DNA of 29,722 bases from Puniceicoccales bacterium (GTDB lineage Bacteria; Verrucomicrobiota; Verrucomicrobiia; Opitutales; UBA953): assembly GCA_031284845.1 (NCBI GenBank), contig JAITXH010000022.1, forward strand, positions 1-29,722, written 5' to 3'. Below the pieces are notes generated by a model that searched no databases, was not told the origin of the DNA, and worked only from the letters and a program-made list of their open reading frames with translations. The translations under genes and the position numbers were made by a program. Position 1 is the first letter of the stretch, and the number at the start of each line of letters is the position of its first letter. Positions 20,813-29,722 of the stretch are shown here, piece after piece.

Positions 20813-23800
20813 TCATGCGACGTGAACCGACTCTTTGCTTAACCGGACTTCGTCACGGGCATTCTGGACGATGAAATGCAGACGATTCAGCAAGTTCGCC
20901 TCGCTGGTGCCGCTATCGAGATCGAGGAAGAGCAGATTCAGCTTGGGATATAGTTGGCACATGCGCCGTTCGATTCCTTTGGCTACAAGGTGATTTGCGA
21001 TGCAACCAAACGGTTGCAGGCTCACCACATTATTGATGCCGCGTTCTGCAAATGCCGCCATTTCCGCCGAGATCAGCCAGCCTTCGCCGTATTGCGCCGC
21101 AGGGTTTACAATACGCCCGGCCTTGCCCGCCTTCACAAATACGTCTTCGCCGCGATGATAGCGCACAAATCCCGACGCCGCTTTTTCAAACTGCGTCTGC
21201 CAATGCTCAATGAGGCGGAACACCACCTTGTCACCCAGCGCACTAAACCAACCAGAGCGCTCCAGATTGGCGCGCCGGTTAAATCCGCGGTTGGGGAATT
21301 CCTGAAGAAAAAAGTCCGCTAGCGGCGGCACCACCGGCTCCACGCCTTGGGTAACGAGCCATTCCACGATATTCCGGTTCCCCGCGAAATTATACTTCAC
21401 GTAAATCTCTCCCACGATACCCACCCGGGGCGGGATGGCAGACTCTCCGGCGAGTGCGTTGAACTCCGTCACTGCGGCACGCAACAAGCCATGAAGCGCC
21501 GCAAGATCGCGCCGCAGCACACATGCCGCGCCAGCGGACACGTAGCGGTCGCGCAAGGCCGCCGCTGTGCCGCGCACTGCCTCCACGGGCGCAGTCGCAT
21601 GATACATCTGCAAGAGGTGGTCGGCATAAAACATGCCTGCCACGAGACCGTGGATGTTGCGCAGCCAATCCGGCTTGAAACCTGGCTGGTCGTTCACAGC
21701 AGCCCCGGCGACAGTGCCCACGGAAATCACAGGCACATCTGCATAACCCGCCGCCGCCAGAGCCCGCTTTATCAATGAGAGATAATTGGATGCCCGGCAC
21801 TGCCCGCCGGTCTGCGTAATACCGAGCGCGACCTCGTTGCGGTGGTAATCGCCCGTCTTGAGCGCACGCACAAAATCCCCGATCACGAGCGTGGCCGGGT
21901 AGCAGATTTCGTTGTTCGCGTAACGCAAGCCGTGGTTAATAGATTCCTCATTCGCGGGGGGCAGCGTGTGCGCCTTATAGCCCATAAGCTCGAAAAGGAC
22001 CGGGATAAAAGGGGAATATGCCTCGCAGAAAAACGGCACGAGGATAGTGCGCCGCCGATCGGCAATGGTAAACCGGGCGTTGCGAAGCGCGGGCTGCGCA
22101 GACGGAGTGCCACAGACATCCTTTTCCCCGGGGCGTCCACTGCGCCGGGCAAGACTCTCGATGAGCGAACGGGCACGCAGGAGAAGGGAGCCGGGATTAT
22201 TGATGTCGTCCACCTTGAGCACGGTGTGGCTCTTGCCAGCCCGGCGCAAAATGCTGGCGACTTCATCTGTAATAAACGCATCCGGCCCGCAGCCGAAGGA
22301 AGTAATTTGCACAAAGTGGACATGCGCGGGCGAAGCCGCCACCCAAGCCGCTGCAGCGAGAATGCGCCCGGGATAAGCCCAGTGGCTGGAAATGTCGGCA
22401 GACGCCGCCAGAGCCTCTTCGCCACGCGCAATGTCCTCACTGATGACATCGGCACCAAAGCCTGAAAACATATCCGATATCTTATGCTGGATGAGCGGGT
22501 CCACGTGGTAGGGGCGCCCACCGAGGACGATGAGCGGGCGGCCGCCGGAACCCTCGTTGCGCCCGGCGATGGCATGTGCCTCCGCAGTTAGCTGCAGATC
22601 AAAAGCCTTTTGCTCTTTCAGAGCCTGCGCAAACGCAGTATCGAAAACACGCGCCGCCACACCCAGCGTCTCCACGCAATACTGGCGGCAGGCTCGCTCA
22701 AGCAACACGGTGTCGGCAAAGGTGAGCACGGGCGAGTCCAGAGGAATGCCGTGGCGCCCGGCGGTATCCATCGCACTGCGGATGACATCGGAGTAGCCGG
22801 AGACGATGGGGCAGTTGTAATTGCGTGCGCCCGCACCTTCGCTCCGTTGTTCATGGACAACGAAGGGCATCAAAATGCGGTCTGTTTTTTTCGCCACGAG
22901 ATCCTGAACGTGCCCGTGGACGATTTTGGCGGGGAAGCAAATATTGTCGGACATGATGCTGCGCACACCATTTCCGTAGAGCTTGAACGTGGAAGGAGCG
23001 GAGAGCGTGACAGCCATGCCGCACTGCACGAGCAATGTGTGCCAGAACGGGAAATTCTCGTAGAAATTCAATACGCGCGGGATGCCGATTGTCAAAACCG
23101 GTGCCGCCACCGTTGTGCCCCCATGCACCCGCCCGAAGAGCAACTTCAGTTTGAAAGCATGGAAATTCGTGCCCTTGACGGCGGAGGCACCCCGGTTGGC
23201 AAAAACTTTCTCGCACTTGTTTCCCGCAAAAAAAGCGTTGCCGTTGGCAAAAATGTGTTTGCGCACGAGACAGCGGTTTTCGCAGCCGGGGCAGACAACA
23301 TCGTCCGCCTCGTGCGGCAACGGCTCAACGAGGGCGGCGAGCTGACGTTCCTGCGTCGCGGCCACAGCGACAGTCTCCAATGCATGAAGCGCCGCCCCGT
23401 AAGCTCCCATGACTTCGGGCGTAGGGGCGACAGTGATATCCAGGCCGGTCAAAAGCTCGAATGCACGCACGACCGCATGGTTACGCATAGTGCCGCCTTG
23501 CACGACGACGTGGCGGCCAAGCTCGGCGACGTCCTTTAGTTTAAGCACCTTGAAGAGACAATTCTTCGCAACCGAATAGGCCAGCCCACCCGCAATGTCA
23601 GCACGAGTCGCGTTTTCACGCAAGGACTGCTTGACCTTGGAATTCATGAAGACCGTGCAGCGCGTGCCCAGATCACACGGAGCCTGCGCTTCGCAGGCAA
23701 TGCCGGCAAACTCCCCTGCACCAAGTTGGAGCGAGCGCGCAAAACCGTCTATAAACGAGCCGCAACCAGAAGAACACGCCTCGTTGATATCCAGCCGTGT

Positions 23801-25144
23801 AATGGCGCCATGCTCGATAAACACCGCCTTCATGTCCTGCCCTCCGATGTCGAGCAAGAACGAGACATCCGGCTCCAGACTGCGTGCGGCCCGGTAGTGT
23901 GCGAGCGTCTCGACAATCCCCATGTCGAAACCAAAGGCCGCCTTTATCAAATCTTCGCCGTAACCAGTGACAGCGGCACGGCGCACGCGTAACCCGGGCC
24001 GCCCGGCAGCCAACGCCTCATCGTAAAACTGGCGCAACCCACGGCGCACGGCACCCAGCGGGTCGCCACTGTTGGGGCCGTAAAAAGTGAACAAGACACC
24101 AGCGCGTTCATCGAGTGCGACAATTTTTGTAGTCGTGGATCCCGAGTCTATGCCCAGCCAGCAATCGTCGCCCTGCAAGTCAGCCAGCGCGGTGCGCGGC
24201 AGCACGCGAGCCGCCTTGACGCCACACCACGCACGGTATTCCGCATCGTCTCTGAAAAGCGGCGGCAACCGTCCGGCTGCACCCGCCGGAATGCGCGTCG
24301 CTACAGAAAAACCTTCAAGCAACTCGCCAAGCGTAGCCGTGCTGCGCTCGCGCGCCGGAGCGAGCGCACAGCCCAATGCCGGGACGAGCGCGGCATTTTC
24401 CGGAACAAGGCACCCGGAAGGCTCTATGCCCATGGCCCGCACACAGGCCTCGCGCAACGTGGGCAGATGCGCCAACGGTCCACCGCAAAACAAAACAGGG
24501 GCCGCGATATCGCGCCCGCGCGCAAGCGAGGAAACAAGCTGTTGAGCGACTGCATAGAAAGCCGAGGCGGCGATGTCCGCAGGCGAAACATTCCGGCTCA
24601 GCAGATTCTGAATATCCGTCTTGGCAAACACGCCACAGCGCGACGCCACAGGGTGCAGAGCACCGGCACGACGCGCCAGCGCATCAAGCTCCGTGACATC
24701 GCAGCCGAGCAGACCGGCAATCTGATCTATGAACGCTCCGGTGCCGCCCGCACAACTTCCGTTCATGCGAATGTCGGGAGCACGCCCTGCTTCAAAAAAA
24801 ATCATTTTCGCATCTTCGCCTCCGATGTCCACCAACGTGCGGACATCAGGATGCAAAGCACTGGCCATAGCCGCAGCGGCGACCGTCTCTTGTATGAACG
24901 GCAGACTGTAAGCCTCGGCCAACCCCAGACCAGCCGAACCGGTGACGACCAGCCCCGGCACAGCATCCGCTCCCAAAACGGCGACAGCGCGTTCGAACAT
25001 GGCCCGCAATGTGGCCCGGATATCCGCATGGTGGCGGCGATAATCGGAAAAGAGGACACGCGCACAAGACGCCTCCGTGACCACCAGTTTCAGAGTGGTA
25101 GAGCCGGCATCAAGACCGGCATGAAGCAATATTTCAGACGACAT
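20813..25144 (-). CDS. Fused acyl-CoA dehydratase activase / dehydratase-like protein
   Basis: 1443 residues. Order seen: a first BadF/BcrA-type ASKHA ATPase domain (8-260; GLDAGSTTLK, VDIGGEDAKM, SCAGGTG with C131, SRCGVFAKTD with C170, the cluster-ligand cysteines); a second such domain (327-590; GIDSGSTTTK, LDIGGQDMKA, CSSGCGSF with C457/C461, TRCTVFMNSK with C496); a CPGCENRC motif (618-625); then two HgdB/DUF2229-like regions with NFYENFPFWHTLL, SDNICFPAKIVHGHV, LIVLGGRPYHVDPLIQHK, and FCEAYSPFIPVLFELMGYK, NNEICYPATLVIGDFVRAL, TQTGGQCRASNY. HgdC-type activases use ATP and a [4Fe-4S] cluster to deliver low-potential electrons to 2-hydroxyacyl-CoA dehydratases or related double-cubane proteins. 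The substrate of these giant fusions is unknown. It starts 21 bases after a TetR gene. Confidence 0.9.
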   Translation of the reverse strand: MSSEILLHAGLDAGSTTLKLVVTEASCARVLFSDYRRHHADIRATLRAMFERAVAVLGADAVPGLVVTGSAGLGLAEAYSLPFIQETVAAAAMASALHPDVRTLVDIGGEDAKMIFFEAGRAPDIRMNGSCAGGTGAFIDQIAGLLGCDVTELDALARRAGALHPVASRCGVFAKTDIQNLLSRNVSPADIAASAFYAVAQQLVSSLARGRDIAAPVLFCGGPLAHLPTLREACVRAMGIEPSGCLVPENAALVPALGCALAPARERSTATLGELLEGFSVATRIPAGAAGRLPPLFRDDAEYRAWCGVKAARVLPRTALADLQGDDCWLGIDSGSTTTKIVALDERAGVLFTFYGPNSGDPLGAVRRGLRQFYDEALAAGRPGLRVRRAAVTGYGEDLIKAAFGFDMGIVETLAHYRAARSLEPDVSFLLDIGGQDMKAVFIEHGAITRLDINEACSSGCGSFIDGFARSLQLGAGEFAGIACEAQAPCDLGTRCTVFMNSKVKQSLRENATRADIAGGLAYSVAKNCLFKVLKLKDVAELGRHVVVQGGTMRNHAVVRAFELLTGLDITVAPTPEVMGAYGAALHALETVAVAATQERQLAALVEPLPHEADDVVCPGCENRCLVRKHIFANGNAFFAGNKCEKVFANRGASAVKGTNFHAFKLKLLFGRVHGGTTVAAPVLTIGIPRVLNFYENFPFWHTLLVQCGMAVTLSAPSTFKLYGNGVRSIMSDNICFPAKIVHGHVQDLVAKKTDRILMPFVVHEQRSEGAGARNYNCPIVSGYSDVIRSAMDTAGRHGIPLDSPVLTFADTVLLERACRQYCVETLGVAARVFDTAFAQALKEQKAFDLQLTAEAHAIAGRNEGSGGRPLIVLGGRPYHVDPLIQHKISDMFSGFGADVISEDIARGEEALAASADISSHWAYPGRILAAAAWVAASPAHVHFVQITSFGCGPDAFITDEVASILRRAGKSHTVLKVDDINNPGSLLLRARSLIESLARRSGRPGEKDVCGTPSAQPALRNARFTIADRRRTILVPFFCEAYSPFIPVLFELMGYKAHTLPPANEESINHGLRYANNEICYPATLVIGDFVRALKTGDYHRNEVALGITQTGGQCRASNYLSLIKRALAAAGYADVPVISVGTVAGAAVNDQPGFKPDWLRNIHGLVAGMFYADHLLQMYHATAPVEAVRGTAAALRDRYVSAGAACVLRRDLAALHGLLRAAVTEFNALAGESAIPPRVGIVGEIYVKYNFAGNRNIVEWLVTQGVEPVVPPLADFFLQEFPNRGFNRRANLERSGWFSALGDKVVFRLIEHWQTQFEKAASGFVRYHRGEDVFVKAGKAGRIVNPAAQYGEGWLISAEMAAFAERGINNVVSLQPFGCIANHLVAKGIERRMCQLYPKLNLLFLDLDSGTSEANLLNRLHFIVQNARDEVRLSKESVHVA

Positions 25145-25165
25145 AGCGAGTTAAGCTGGCAGATC

Positions 25166-25795
25166 TCACTTCTTTTTCAGGGCATGGCCCGTCGGTTTGA
25201 CGAGCACAGAGAGCATGCGCAAAATGATTTCCCTGCGTTCTTCGACAAAACGCTTAAAGGCAGTCGGGTTTTCCCTGAAGATAACAGCGTCAAGCAACGG
25301 CTTGGCGAGGAAAGGGAAAAAAAGTAACCCGCAAAATGTATTGAGAAAATGGGCCATCGCCTCCAGCGGCAGTCTCCCTTGATGCAGTTCCCCGGCATGG
25401 CGCTTGTGCAACTGGGCAACCAAAACGTCAATATGCCCGTGCGTGTAGAGCAGTTCCAGCAAAGCCTGCGGATTGCGCCTGGCCTCGCTGATGAGAAACA
25501 GCGGCATTAGAGGATTTTCGAGAAGGATTTCATGGTAAATGTCTATCGTCTTCTCTGCCTTTTTCAGCAGAGACAGATCGCTGTCCACGACAGGTTGCAC
25601 CTGCGAAATAATATCTTTGACGGCTTTGGCCAGGATATCGGAGAAAAGCCCGTGTTTAGTGCGATGGTAATAATGGAGAGAGGGCCGACTGATACACGCC
25701 TCCTTGGCAATGTCGCTCATCGTCGCAGCCTCAAGGCCTTTACGCAAAAAAACAGCCTGCGCAGCCTCGAAGATTTTACTCTTGGTTTCCTTCAT
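25166..25795 (-). CDS. TetR-family transcriptional regulator
   Basis: 209 residues from ATG 25795. Seen: an N-terminal TetR DNA-binding domain, KSKIFEAAQAVFLRKGLEAATMSDIAKEACISRPSLHYYHRTKHGLFSDIL, with the helix-turn-helix around 24-45, then an all-helical ligand domain with EILLENPLMPLFLISEARRNPQALLELLY and a hydrophobic pocket-like run MAHFLNTFCGLLFFPFLAKPLLDAV. GTG 25822 is an alternative start nine codons upstream, but that would put the nearby inverted repeat inside the gene. It is followed after 21 bases by the giant activase gene, so it most likely represses itself and the activase and is released by an unknown ligand. Confidence 0.92.
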   Translation of the reverse strand: MKETKSKIFEAAQAVFLRKGLEAATMSDIAKEACISRPSLHYYHRTKHGLFSDILAKAVKDIISQVQPVVDSDLSLLKKAEKTIDIYHEILLENPLMPLFLISEARRNPQALLELLYTHGHIDVLVAQLHKRHAGELHQGRLPLEAMAHFLNTFCGLLFFPFLAKPLLDAVIFRENPTAFKRFVEERREIILRMLSVLVKPTGHALKKK

Positions 25796-25816
25796 GGCGC
25801 ACAATGCAATTATGTC

Positions 25817-25830
25817 TGACACTCATGTCA
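25817..25830. promoter_or_regulatory. Inverted repeat, possible TetR operator
   Basis: TGACA-N4-TGTCA lies 22 bases upstream of the TetR ATG. The position fits an autoregulatory operator covering the promoter of the tetR-activase unit. The arms are short and the site is untested. Confidence 0.45.
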
Positions 25831-25958
25831 AACAGGGAAATAAAAAACTTGGAATTGAAAGCCGGCTGAGGAGAAAAGGGGCTTCGCTATTTTGAGTTAG
25901 AAGGGGCCATGCTATTCAGCGTTCACAGTGAAGCACAAAGCGGGAATTGCGTCAGCGC

Positions 25959-26843
25959 TTAAGCCAGGCACAGCGAACGTGAGCGCGCCCTGAGAGCATC
26001 GGCGCTCACACCCTGAGCACGCAAGGTGCGCAGGCTCAGTGCCGCGTCGCGCTTGGCGAGGCGGCGCCCGCTCGAATCCCGGACCAAAGGTGAATGCCAC
26101 CAGAGCGGTGCCACCCAACCCAGCGCCCGATACAGCAACAGCTGGCGTGCTGTTGATTTCAAAAGATCTTCTCCCCTCACAACTTCCGAAATCTGCATGG
26201 CATGGTCGTCGGCGACCACGGCCAACTCGTAGGCAGGCACATCGTCACGCCGCCATACCAGAAAATCCCCAAAATCCACCCCGGCGGTAAAAATCTGTTC
26301 CCCAACCCGTGTATCCACAAAACGGATGCGCTCTCCGTCCGGAACACGGAAACGCCAATTAACGCCGACAGGCGTTGTCGCCTCCCTTCCTGTGCCCGGC
26401 GGCGGACGCCACTTGGCGGGAAAAATCGCCTCCTCGTCCGTGTCTGCTCCTTCCTGAGGCGCTGCGGTGGCCTGCGCGACATCTTTGCGCGAACGCTGGC
26501 AAGGATAGATGAAACCTTCAGCGAGCAAACGCGCCCAGACTTCACGAAACCACGCGTGCCGCTCGCTCTGCAGATATGGCCCGAACGCACCTCCCGCATC
26601 CGGCCCCTCGTCCCAACGCAACCCCAACCAGCTCAAATCCTCCAACACCGCCGACGTGAACTCCGCCTTACAACGCTGCGGATCCAAGTCCTCAATGCGC
26701 AAAATGAGGGTGCCGCCCATCTCGTGGGCACGGCGCTCCGCGTTGAGAAATGTCGCCGCATGGCCCATATGCAGATACCCGGTGGGCGTAGGCGCAATGC
26801 GCCCGCGATAGCCGGAGCGTGCCGACGCAGAAGGAAAGGTCAT
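25959..26843 (-). CDS. gluQ: Glutamyl-Q tRNA(Asp) synthetase-like protein
   Basis: 294 residues from ATG 26843 (a TTG three codons upstream is less likely). The length fits GluQ-RS, a GluRS catalytic core without the anticodon-binding domain that attaches glutamate to queuosine of tRNA(Asp). Seen: RIAPTPTGYLHMGHAATFLNAERRA with the HIGH variant HMGH (25-28), LILRIEDLDPQRCKAEFTSAVLEDLSWLGLRWDEGPD, LQSERHAWFREVWARLLAEGFIYPCQRSRKDV, DFGDFLVWRRDDVPAYELAVVADD, ISEVVRGEDLLKSTARQLLLYRALG, and a KMSKS-like SSGRRLAKRD. Only one cysteine remains where GluQ-RS usually has a zinc-binding set. A discriminating alternative is a truncated GltX, but no anticodon domain follows. Confidence 0.87.
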   Translation of the reverse strand: MTFPSASARSGYRGRIAPTPTGYLHMGHAATFLNAERRAHEMGGTLILRIEDLDPQRCKAEFTSAVLEDLSWLGLRWDEGPDAGGAFGPYLQSERHAWFREVWARLLAEGFIYPCQRSRKDVAQATAAPQEGADTDEEAIFPAKWRPPPGTGREATTPVGVNWRFRVPDGERIRFVDTRVGEQIFTAGVDFGDFLVWRRDDVPAYELAVVADDHAMQISEVVRGEDLLKSTARQLLLYRALGWVAPLWWHSPLVRDSSGRRLAKRDAALSLRTLRAQGVSADALRARSRSLCLA

Positions 26844-26942
26844 AGAACGCAAAAACGCCTTTTCTCACCCGTGAGTGCGATTTTCGGACACACCACTACG
26901 GCACGATATGAATGCAAAATGGTATTCTCCTCCTTTAGATAC

Positions 26943-26976
26943 AAAAAAGCCGTCCACTTTACAGCGGACGGCTTTT
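26943..26976 (-). terminator. Rho-independent terminator after the secretin gene
   Basis: AAAAGCCGTCC (26945-26955) pairs perfectly with GGACGGCTTTT (26966-26976) around a 10-base loop. On the - strand it ends in TTTTTT and lies ten bases after the secretin stop. The A-run on the other side makes it partly bidirectional. Confidence 0.9.
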
Positions 26977-26986
26977 AGGTAGATTT

Positions 26987-29722
26987 TTACGGAGCAGGCG
27001 CGAGCGCCGGGACGGGCGCACCCGCTTCTGGAGCTAGACCTGTGGGCAATGGCTTTGCTTCAATGAACGAACGCGGCACTGCGCCGGAAGGCACAATAAT
27101 CGTCGGGTCAGAGAAGAAAGAACTGGGCCGGACAGGGCCAACGGACTGCTTGAGCGTTCCGCCACCAGGGGAAATCAAGTTAGCGGTCACAAATATCATC
27201 AGATTGCGCTTGGTGCTGCTCCGCCCTTTGCTGCGGAACAAGTTCCCAATAAGAGGAATATCACCCAAGACCGGCACTTTATCACTCACGGTCTTGATTT
27301 CCTCGCGCGTCAAACCGCCGAGCACAACCGTAGCACCATCATAAATCGTCACATCGGTATTCACCTCACGGACACTGAATATCGGCATGAAATTTCCTGA
27401 CGGAGCGGTCACTGTCGTATTGCCTGCAATAGCCACCGAGACGCCGCCGTATTCAACGAACCCTTCAAATTCAACAACCTTGGGTTCAAGGTGCAGAGAG
27501 ATGGTGTCGTCTTCTTCGGAAACAGTCGGGGTAAAGTTCAGTATCACGCCGACTTCGCGCATGGTGAAGTCTTGCGGAGAACCTGCCGTGAACCCTCCTG
27601 ATGCACTGGAAGCGCCACCGCCACCGTAGCCATTGTTGTTGTTGTAGCTCTGTGGCTGCTGCATTTGCGGTGCAGCATAGCTTTGCGGGTAAATGAGCTC
27701 CTGCACAATCTTGATCGTGGCCGGTTTTTGGTCGAGCACGGTCACACTGGGTATTGCCAGCAAATCGGAACCCTCAGTGGCTTCAATCGCATGGACGATG
27801 AGCTGTAGATCCCAATTGCCAATGGAGGTCAAAATACCGCTGAAGGTCGGGTCGGCGGGGCCGGTCTCCGCTTGCGGGAACAATGGGGGATTATTAGGAA
27901 TGTCACTGACATACGGCTCCATGAATGTCCCCATTCCGGTCGCCGGATCTATGAGACTCTGGTTTGTAATGACACTTCCGCCAGCCGAAGTGGCACGTTG
28001 CCTGCCGTGTGCATCAGTCAAGGTGCGCAGATTCGTGGATGCCTTGGTCTCAAGCAAGCCCGTCGCGGGATTGGTCCTGTTTATGCTGAAGTTCGTCGCC
28101 AATTGCTTGAGCACACCTTCGGAGACATCAATGAACTTGGTCTGGACATGGACTTGCTTGATGCTGCTGTAACGCCGGAGGATGTTCTTGATTTTCTCAA
28201 GATTCCGGCGGTTTTGCGTAATGATGAGCTTCGCACCGTCGTAAGAGAGTGCCGCGCCGGCGACGCCGTCAAAAGGCACACCCGAACGCTGGAGGAATGC
28301 GCGGATAGCGAGTTCCTGTGGAGTGCCTTCCGCCCCGCCTACAGCAGGACCTCCACCCGGCCCGGCAGCAAAGCCGGGGCCACCACCGCCACCGCCTGCC
28401 GGAGCAGCAGTAGCACCGCCGATACCGGTCATGCGGGTCACTGCGGTTGCGTTCACGGGGAAGAACTCGGTGTCGGTCTCTCCGGTGCCGATGTCAGGAC
28501 GGACTTCAATGATACCACCATTGAGGGTGTAATTGAAACCGGCTGGCTTGACGACATACTCCAAAATGCGGTCAAACGAGGTATTGCGCATGACGATGGA
28601 GACGGTCGGATTTTTATTTTCCGGGTCAATCGTCACCATGTTAAAGCCTTTTTGCGCCGGATCGTAATCCACCGACATCTCTGAGAGAGTCTCGATGGCA
28701 ACGCGGAGAGGACGATCACGCAGGGTGATAGCTGGAATGATGGTTTGCTTCATCCGCACGAGTATCGGGTCCTCTGTGGGGACTGCTGGCGGCTCACCCA
28801 TATCTTGAATGTATCTGTCGGGCATACGCCATCCGCGGGCGGTGATTTCGAGCAGATCCTTCTTTGTGACTTCGTGGTCAAGCGCGGAAGAGTGGGCGAG
28901 TGCTTCGTTGATCTTGATGATGTAACCCTTGGCTTCCGTGTTGTAAGGCTGGTGCAGATTGACCTCTTTGAACGTGAGAAGCGCGCTGGCATAGTCTCCG
29001 TAGAGATACTGGGCACGGGCCTTCACGAGCAAATCCTTTGCTTTCACTTCCCGTTCGGCAAATTCGGGGCTGAGCACCTTAATCGAGCGATAGCGCGGAT
29101 CCTGCTTGATGGCGTCGAGCCATTCTTTGAGTTGGAGATAACGCTTGGTCTCGCCAGTGTTGCGCTTGTATTCGGAGAGGTAATGTTCTGCCGATTCCAG
29201 CTCAATCGCCTGAACGGCGTGTTCCATGCGGATGCGCCACAACTCGGCTTGCACATTGCGCAGTTCCTTGCGCTTGTCCTCAAAGGCGACATTAGCAGGC
29301 ATGAGTTTGAATGCCTGATCAAGGTCTCTTTGAGCTTCATCTAATTGGTTAAGACGGATTTTTTTGCGCGCTTCATCGGCCAAATCCAAAGCCTGCCGCG
29401 CCGAGCGGTTATTGGCCACGATCTGGCTCTTGATGATGGCTTCGGTGATGACTTCGGGCACCTCGCCGCCCACACCGCTGTCCCGGTAGGACACGATCTG
29501 CTGGCGCAGGAGGAAGAGGCGATTTTTAAGGTCTTGTGAAGCGGCATTGTTCGGCAGCGCTTCTCTTGCGCCATCTACGACAATGAGAGCGTCGGCAAAC
29601 TGCCTGTTGTTTGCCAGTTCCTGAGCATGAACCATTGCGTTCTCCACTTCGACGCGGAGCTTTTCATACTTACGCGCGACTGCGTCCAGTCCGGTGAGCG
29701 GCTGCTCCGGTGGTGGCGGAGG
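26987..29722 (-). CDS. Type IV pilus/type II secretion secretin-like protein (N-terminus cut by window)
   Basis: About 911 residues are visible; the frame is open through base 29722 (…PPEQPLTGLDAVARKYEKLR), so the signal peptide and start lie outside. Order seen: a long helical, TPR-like or coiled-coil region (AQELANNRQFADALIVVDGAREALP, DLADEARKKIRLNQLDEAQRDLDQAF, GDYASALLTFKEVN); an N0/STN-like domain (SIVMRNTSFDRILEYVVKPAGF); a Gly/Pro-rich linker; an N-domain (AKLIITQNRRNLEKIKNIL); and the outer-membrane secretin barrel ending VPVLGDIPLIGNLFRSKGRSSTKRNLMIFVTANLI. The barrel carries Gly/Asn/Gln-rich insertions. The plan resembles Akkermansia Amuc_1098, a secretin of a verrucomicrobial type IV pilus locus. 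No pilM/N/O-like partners are in the window. Confidence 0.9.
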   Translation of the reverse strand, partial: PPPPPEQPLTGLDAVARKYEKLRVEVENAMVHAQELANNRQFADALIVVDGAREALPNNAASQDLKNRLFLLRQQIVSYRDSGVGGEVPEVITEAIIKSQIVANNRSARQALDLADEARKKIRLNQLDEAQRDLDQAFKLMPANVAFEDKRKELRNVQAELWRIRMEHAVQAIELESAEHYLSEYKRNTGETKRYLQLKEWLDAIKQDPRYRSIKVLSPEFAEREVKAKDLLVKARAQYLYGDYASALLTFKEVNLHQPYNTEAKGYIIKINEALAHSSALDHEVTKKDLLEITARGWRMPDRYIQDMGEPPAVPTEDPILVRMKQTIIPAITLRDRPLRVAIETLSEMSVDYDPAQKGFNMVTIDPENKNPTVSIVMRNTSFDRILEYVVKPAGFNYTLNGGIIEVRPDIGTGETDTEFFPVNATAVTRMTGIGGATAAPAGGGGGGPGFAAGPGGGPAVGGAEGTPQELAIRAFLQRSGVPFDGVAGAALSYDGAKLIITQNRRNLEKIKNILRRYSSIKQVHVQTKFIDVSEGVLKQLATNFSINRTNPATGLLETKASTNLRTLTDAHGRQRATSAGGSVITNQSLIDPATGMGTFMEPYVSDIPNNPPLFPQAETGPADPTFSGILTSIGNWDLQLIVHAIEATEGSDLLAIPSVTVLDQKPATIKIVQELIYPQSYAAPQMQQPQSYNNNNGYGGGGASSASGGFTAGSPQDFTMREVGVILNFTPTVSEEDDTISLHLEPKVVEFEGFVEYGGVSVAIAGNTTVTAPSGNFMPIFSVREVNTDVTIYDGATVVLGGLTREEIKTVSDKVPVLGDIPLIGNLFRSKGRSSTKRNLMIFVTANLISPGGGTLKQSVGPVRPSSFFSDPTIIVPSGAVPRSFIEAKPLPTGLAPEAGAPVPALAPAP

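Noticed and set aside
22610..23539. 309-codon reading frame on the + strand within the activase gene
   Set aside because: Antisense of a gene with clear ATPase and cluster motifs; no recognisable product.

Overview
The window is a moderately GC-rich bacterial chromosomal segment. I infer a member of the Verrucomicrobiota, probably near Opitutaceae. The basis is the pairing of an ECF sigma factor with a YfbK-like membrane protein, a large pilus-type secretin resembling the Akkermansia Amuc_1098 kind, and A/C-rich start regions with little Shine-Dalgarno signal. No 16S gene is present, so the placement is an inference. The very large acyl-CoA dehydratase activase-type protein suggests an anaerobic or facultative lifestyle. 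No tRNA, rRNA, CRISPR array, prophage or insertion sequence was seen.

Layout: bases 1-8757 are coded entirely on the + strand and 9248-29722 entirely on the - strand, so the halves converge on a terminator-rich gap (8758-9247). The + half holds the 3' end of an EttA-type ABC-F gene, a RelE/ParE-like toxin-antitoxin pair, an ECF sigma factor with a membrane partner that looks like YfbK with its von Willebrand A domain removed, trpF, a PII gene behind a near-consensus sigma-54 promoter, a NahK-like sugar kinase with a CvpA-like membrane protein, and a tandem pair of unrecognised paralogues each built from two copies of a ~95-residue repeat.

The - half begins (in transcription order from the right edge) with a secretin cut by the window end, then a GluQ-like tRNA-modifying synthetase, a TetR regulator with a 1443-residue fused activase/dehydratase-like protein, galactokinase with OpgG, and the S10-spc ribosomal protein operon from rpsJ to rpsH. 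That operon has two anomalies. A small exported protein gene sits between rpsS and rplV, and the cluster stops after rpsH, where three successive hairpins occur instead of rplF-rplR-rpsE.

The most unusual items are the VWA-less YfbK-like protein, the exported protein embedded in the ribosomal operon, the duplicated-repeat family at 6983-8757, the ACAC-rich leaders in front of most ribosomal genes, and the structured leader of the S10 operon.
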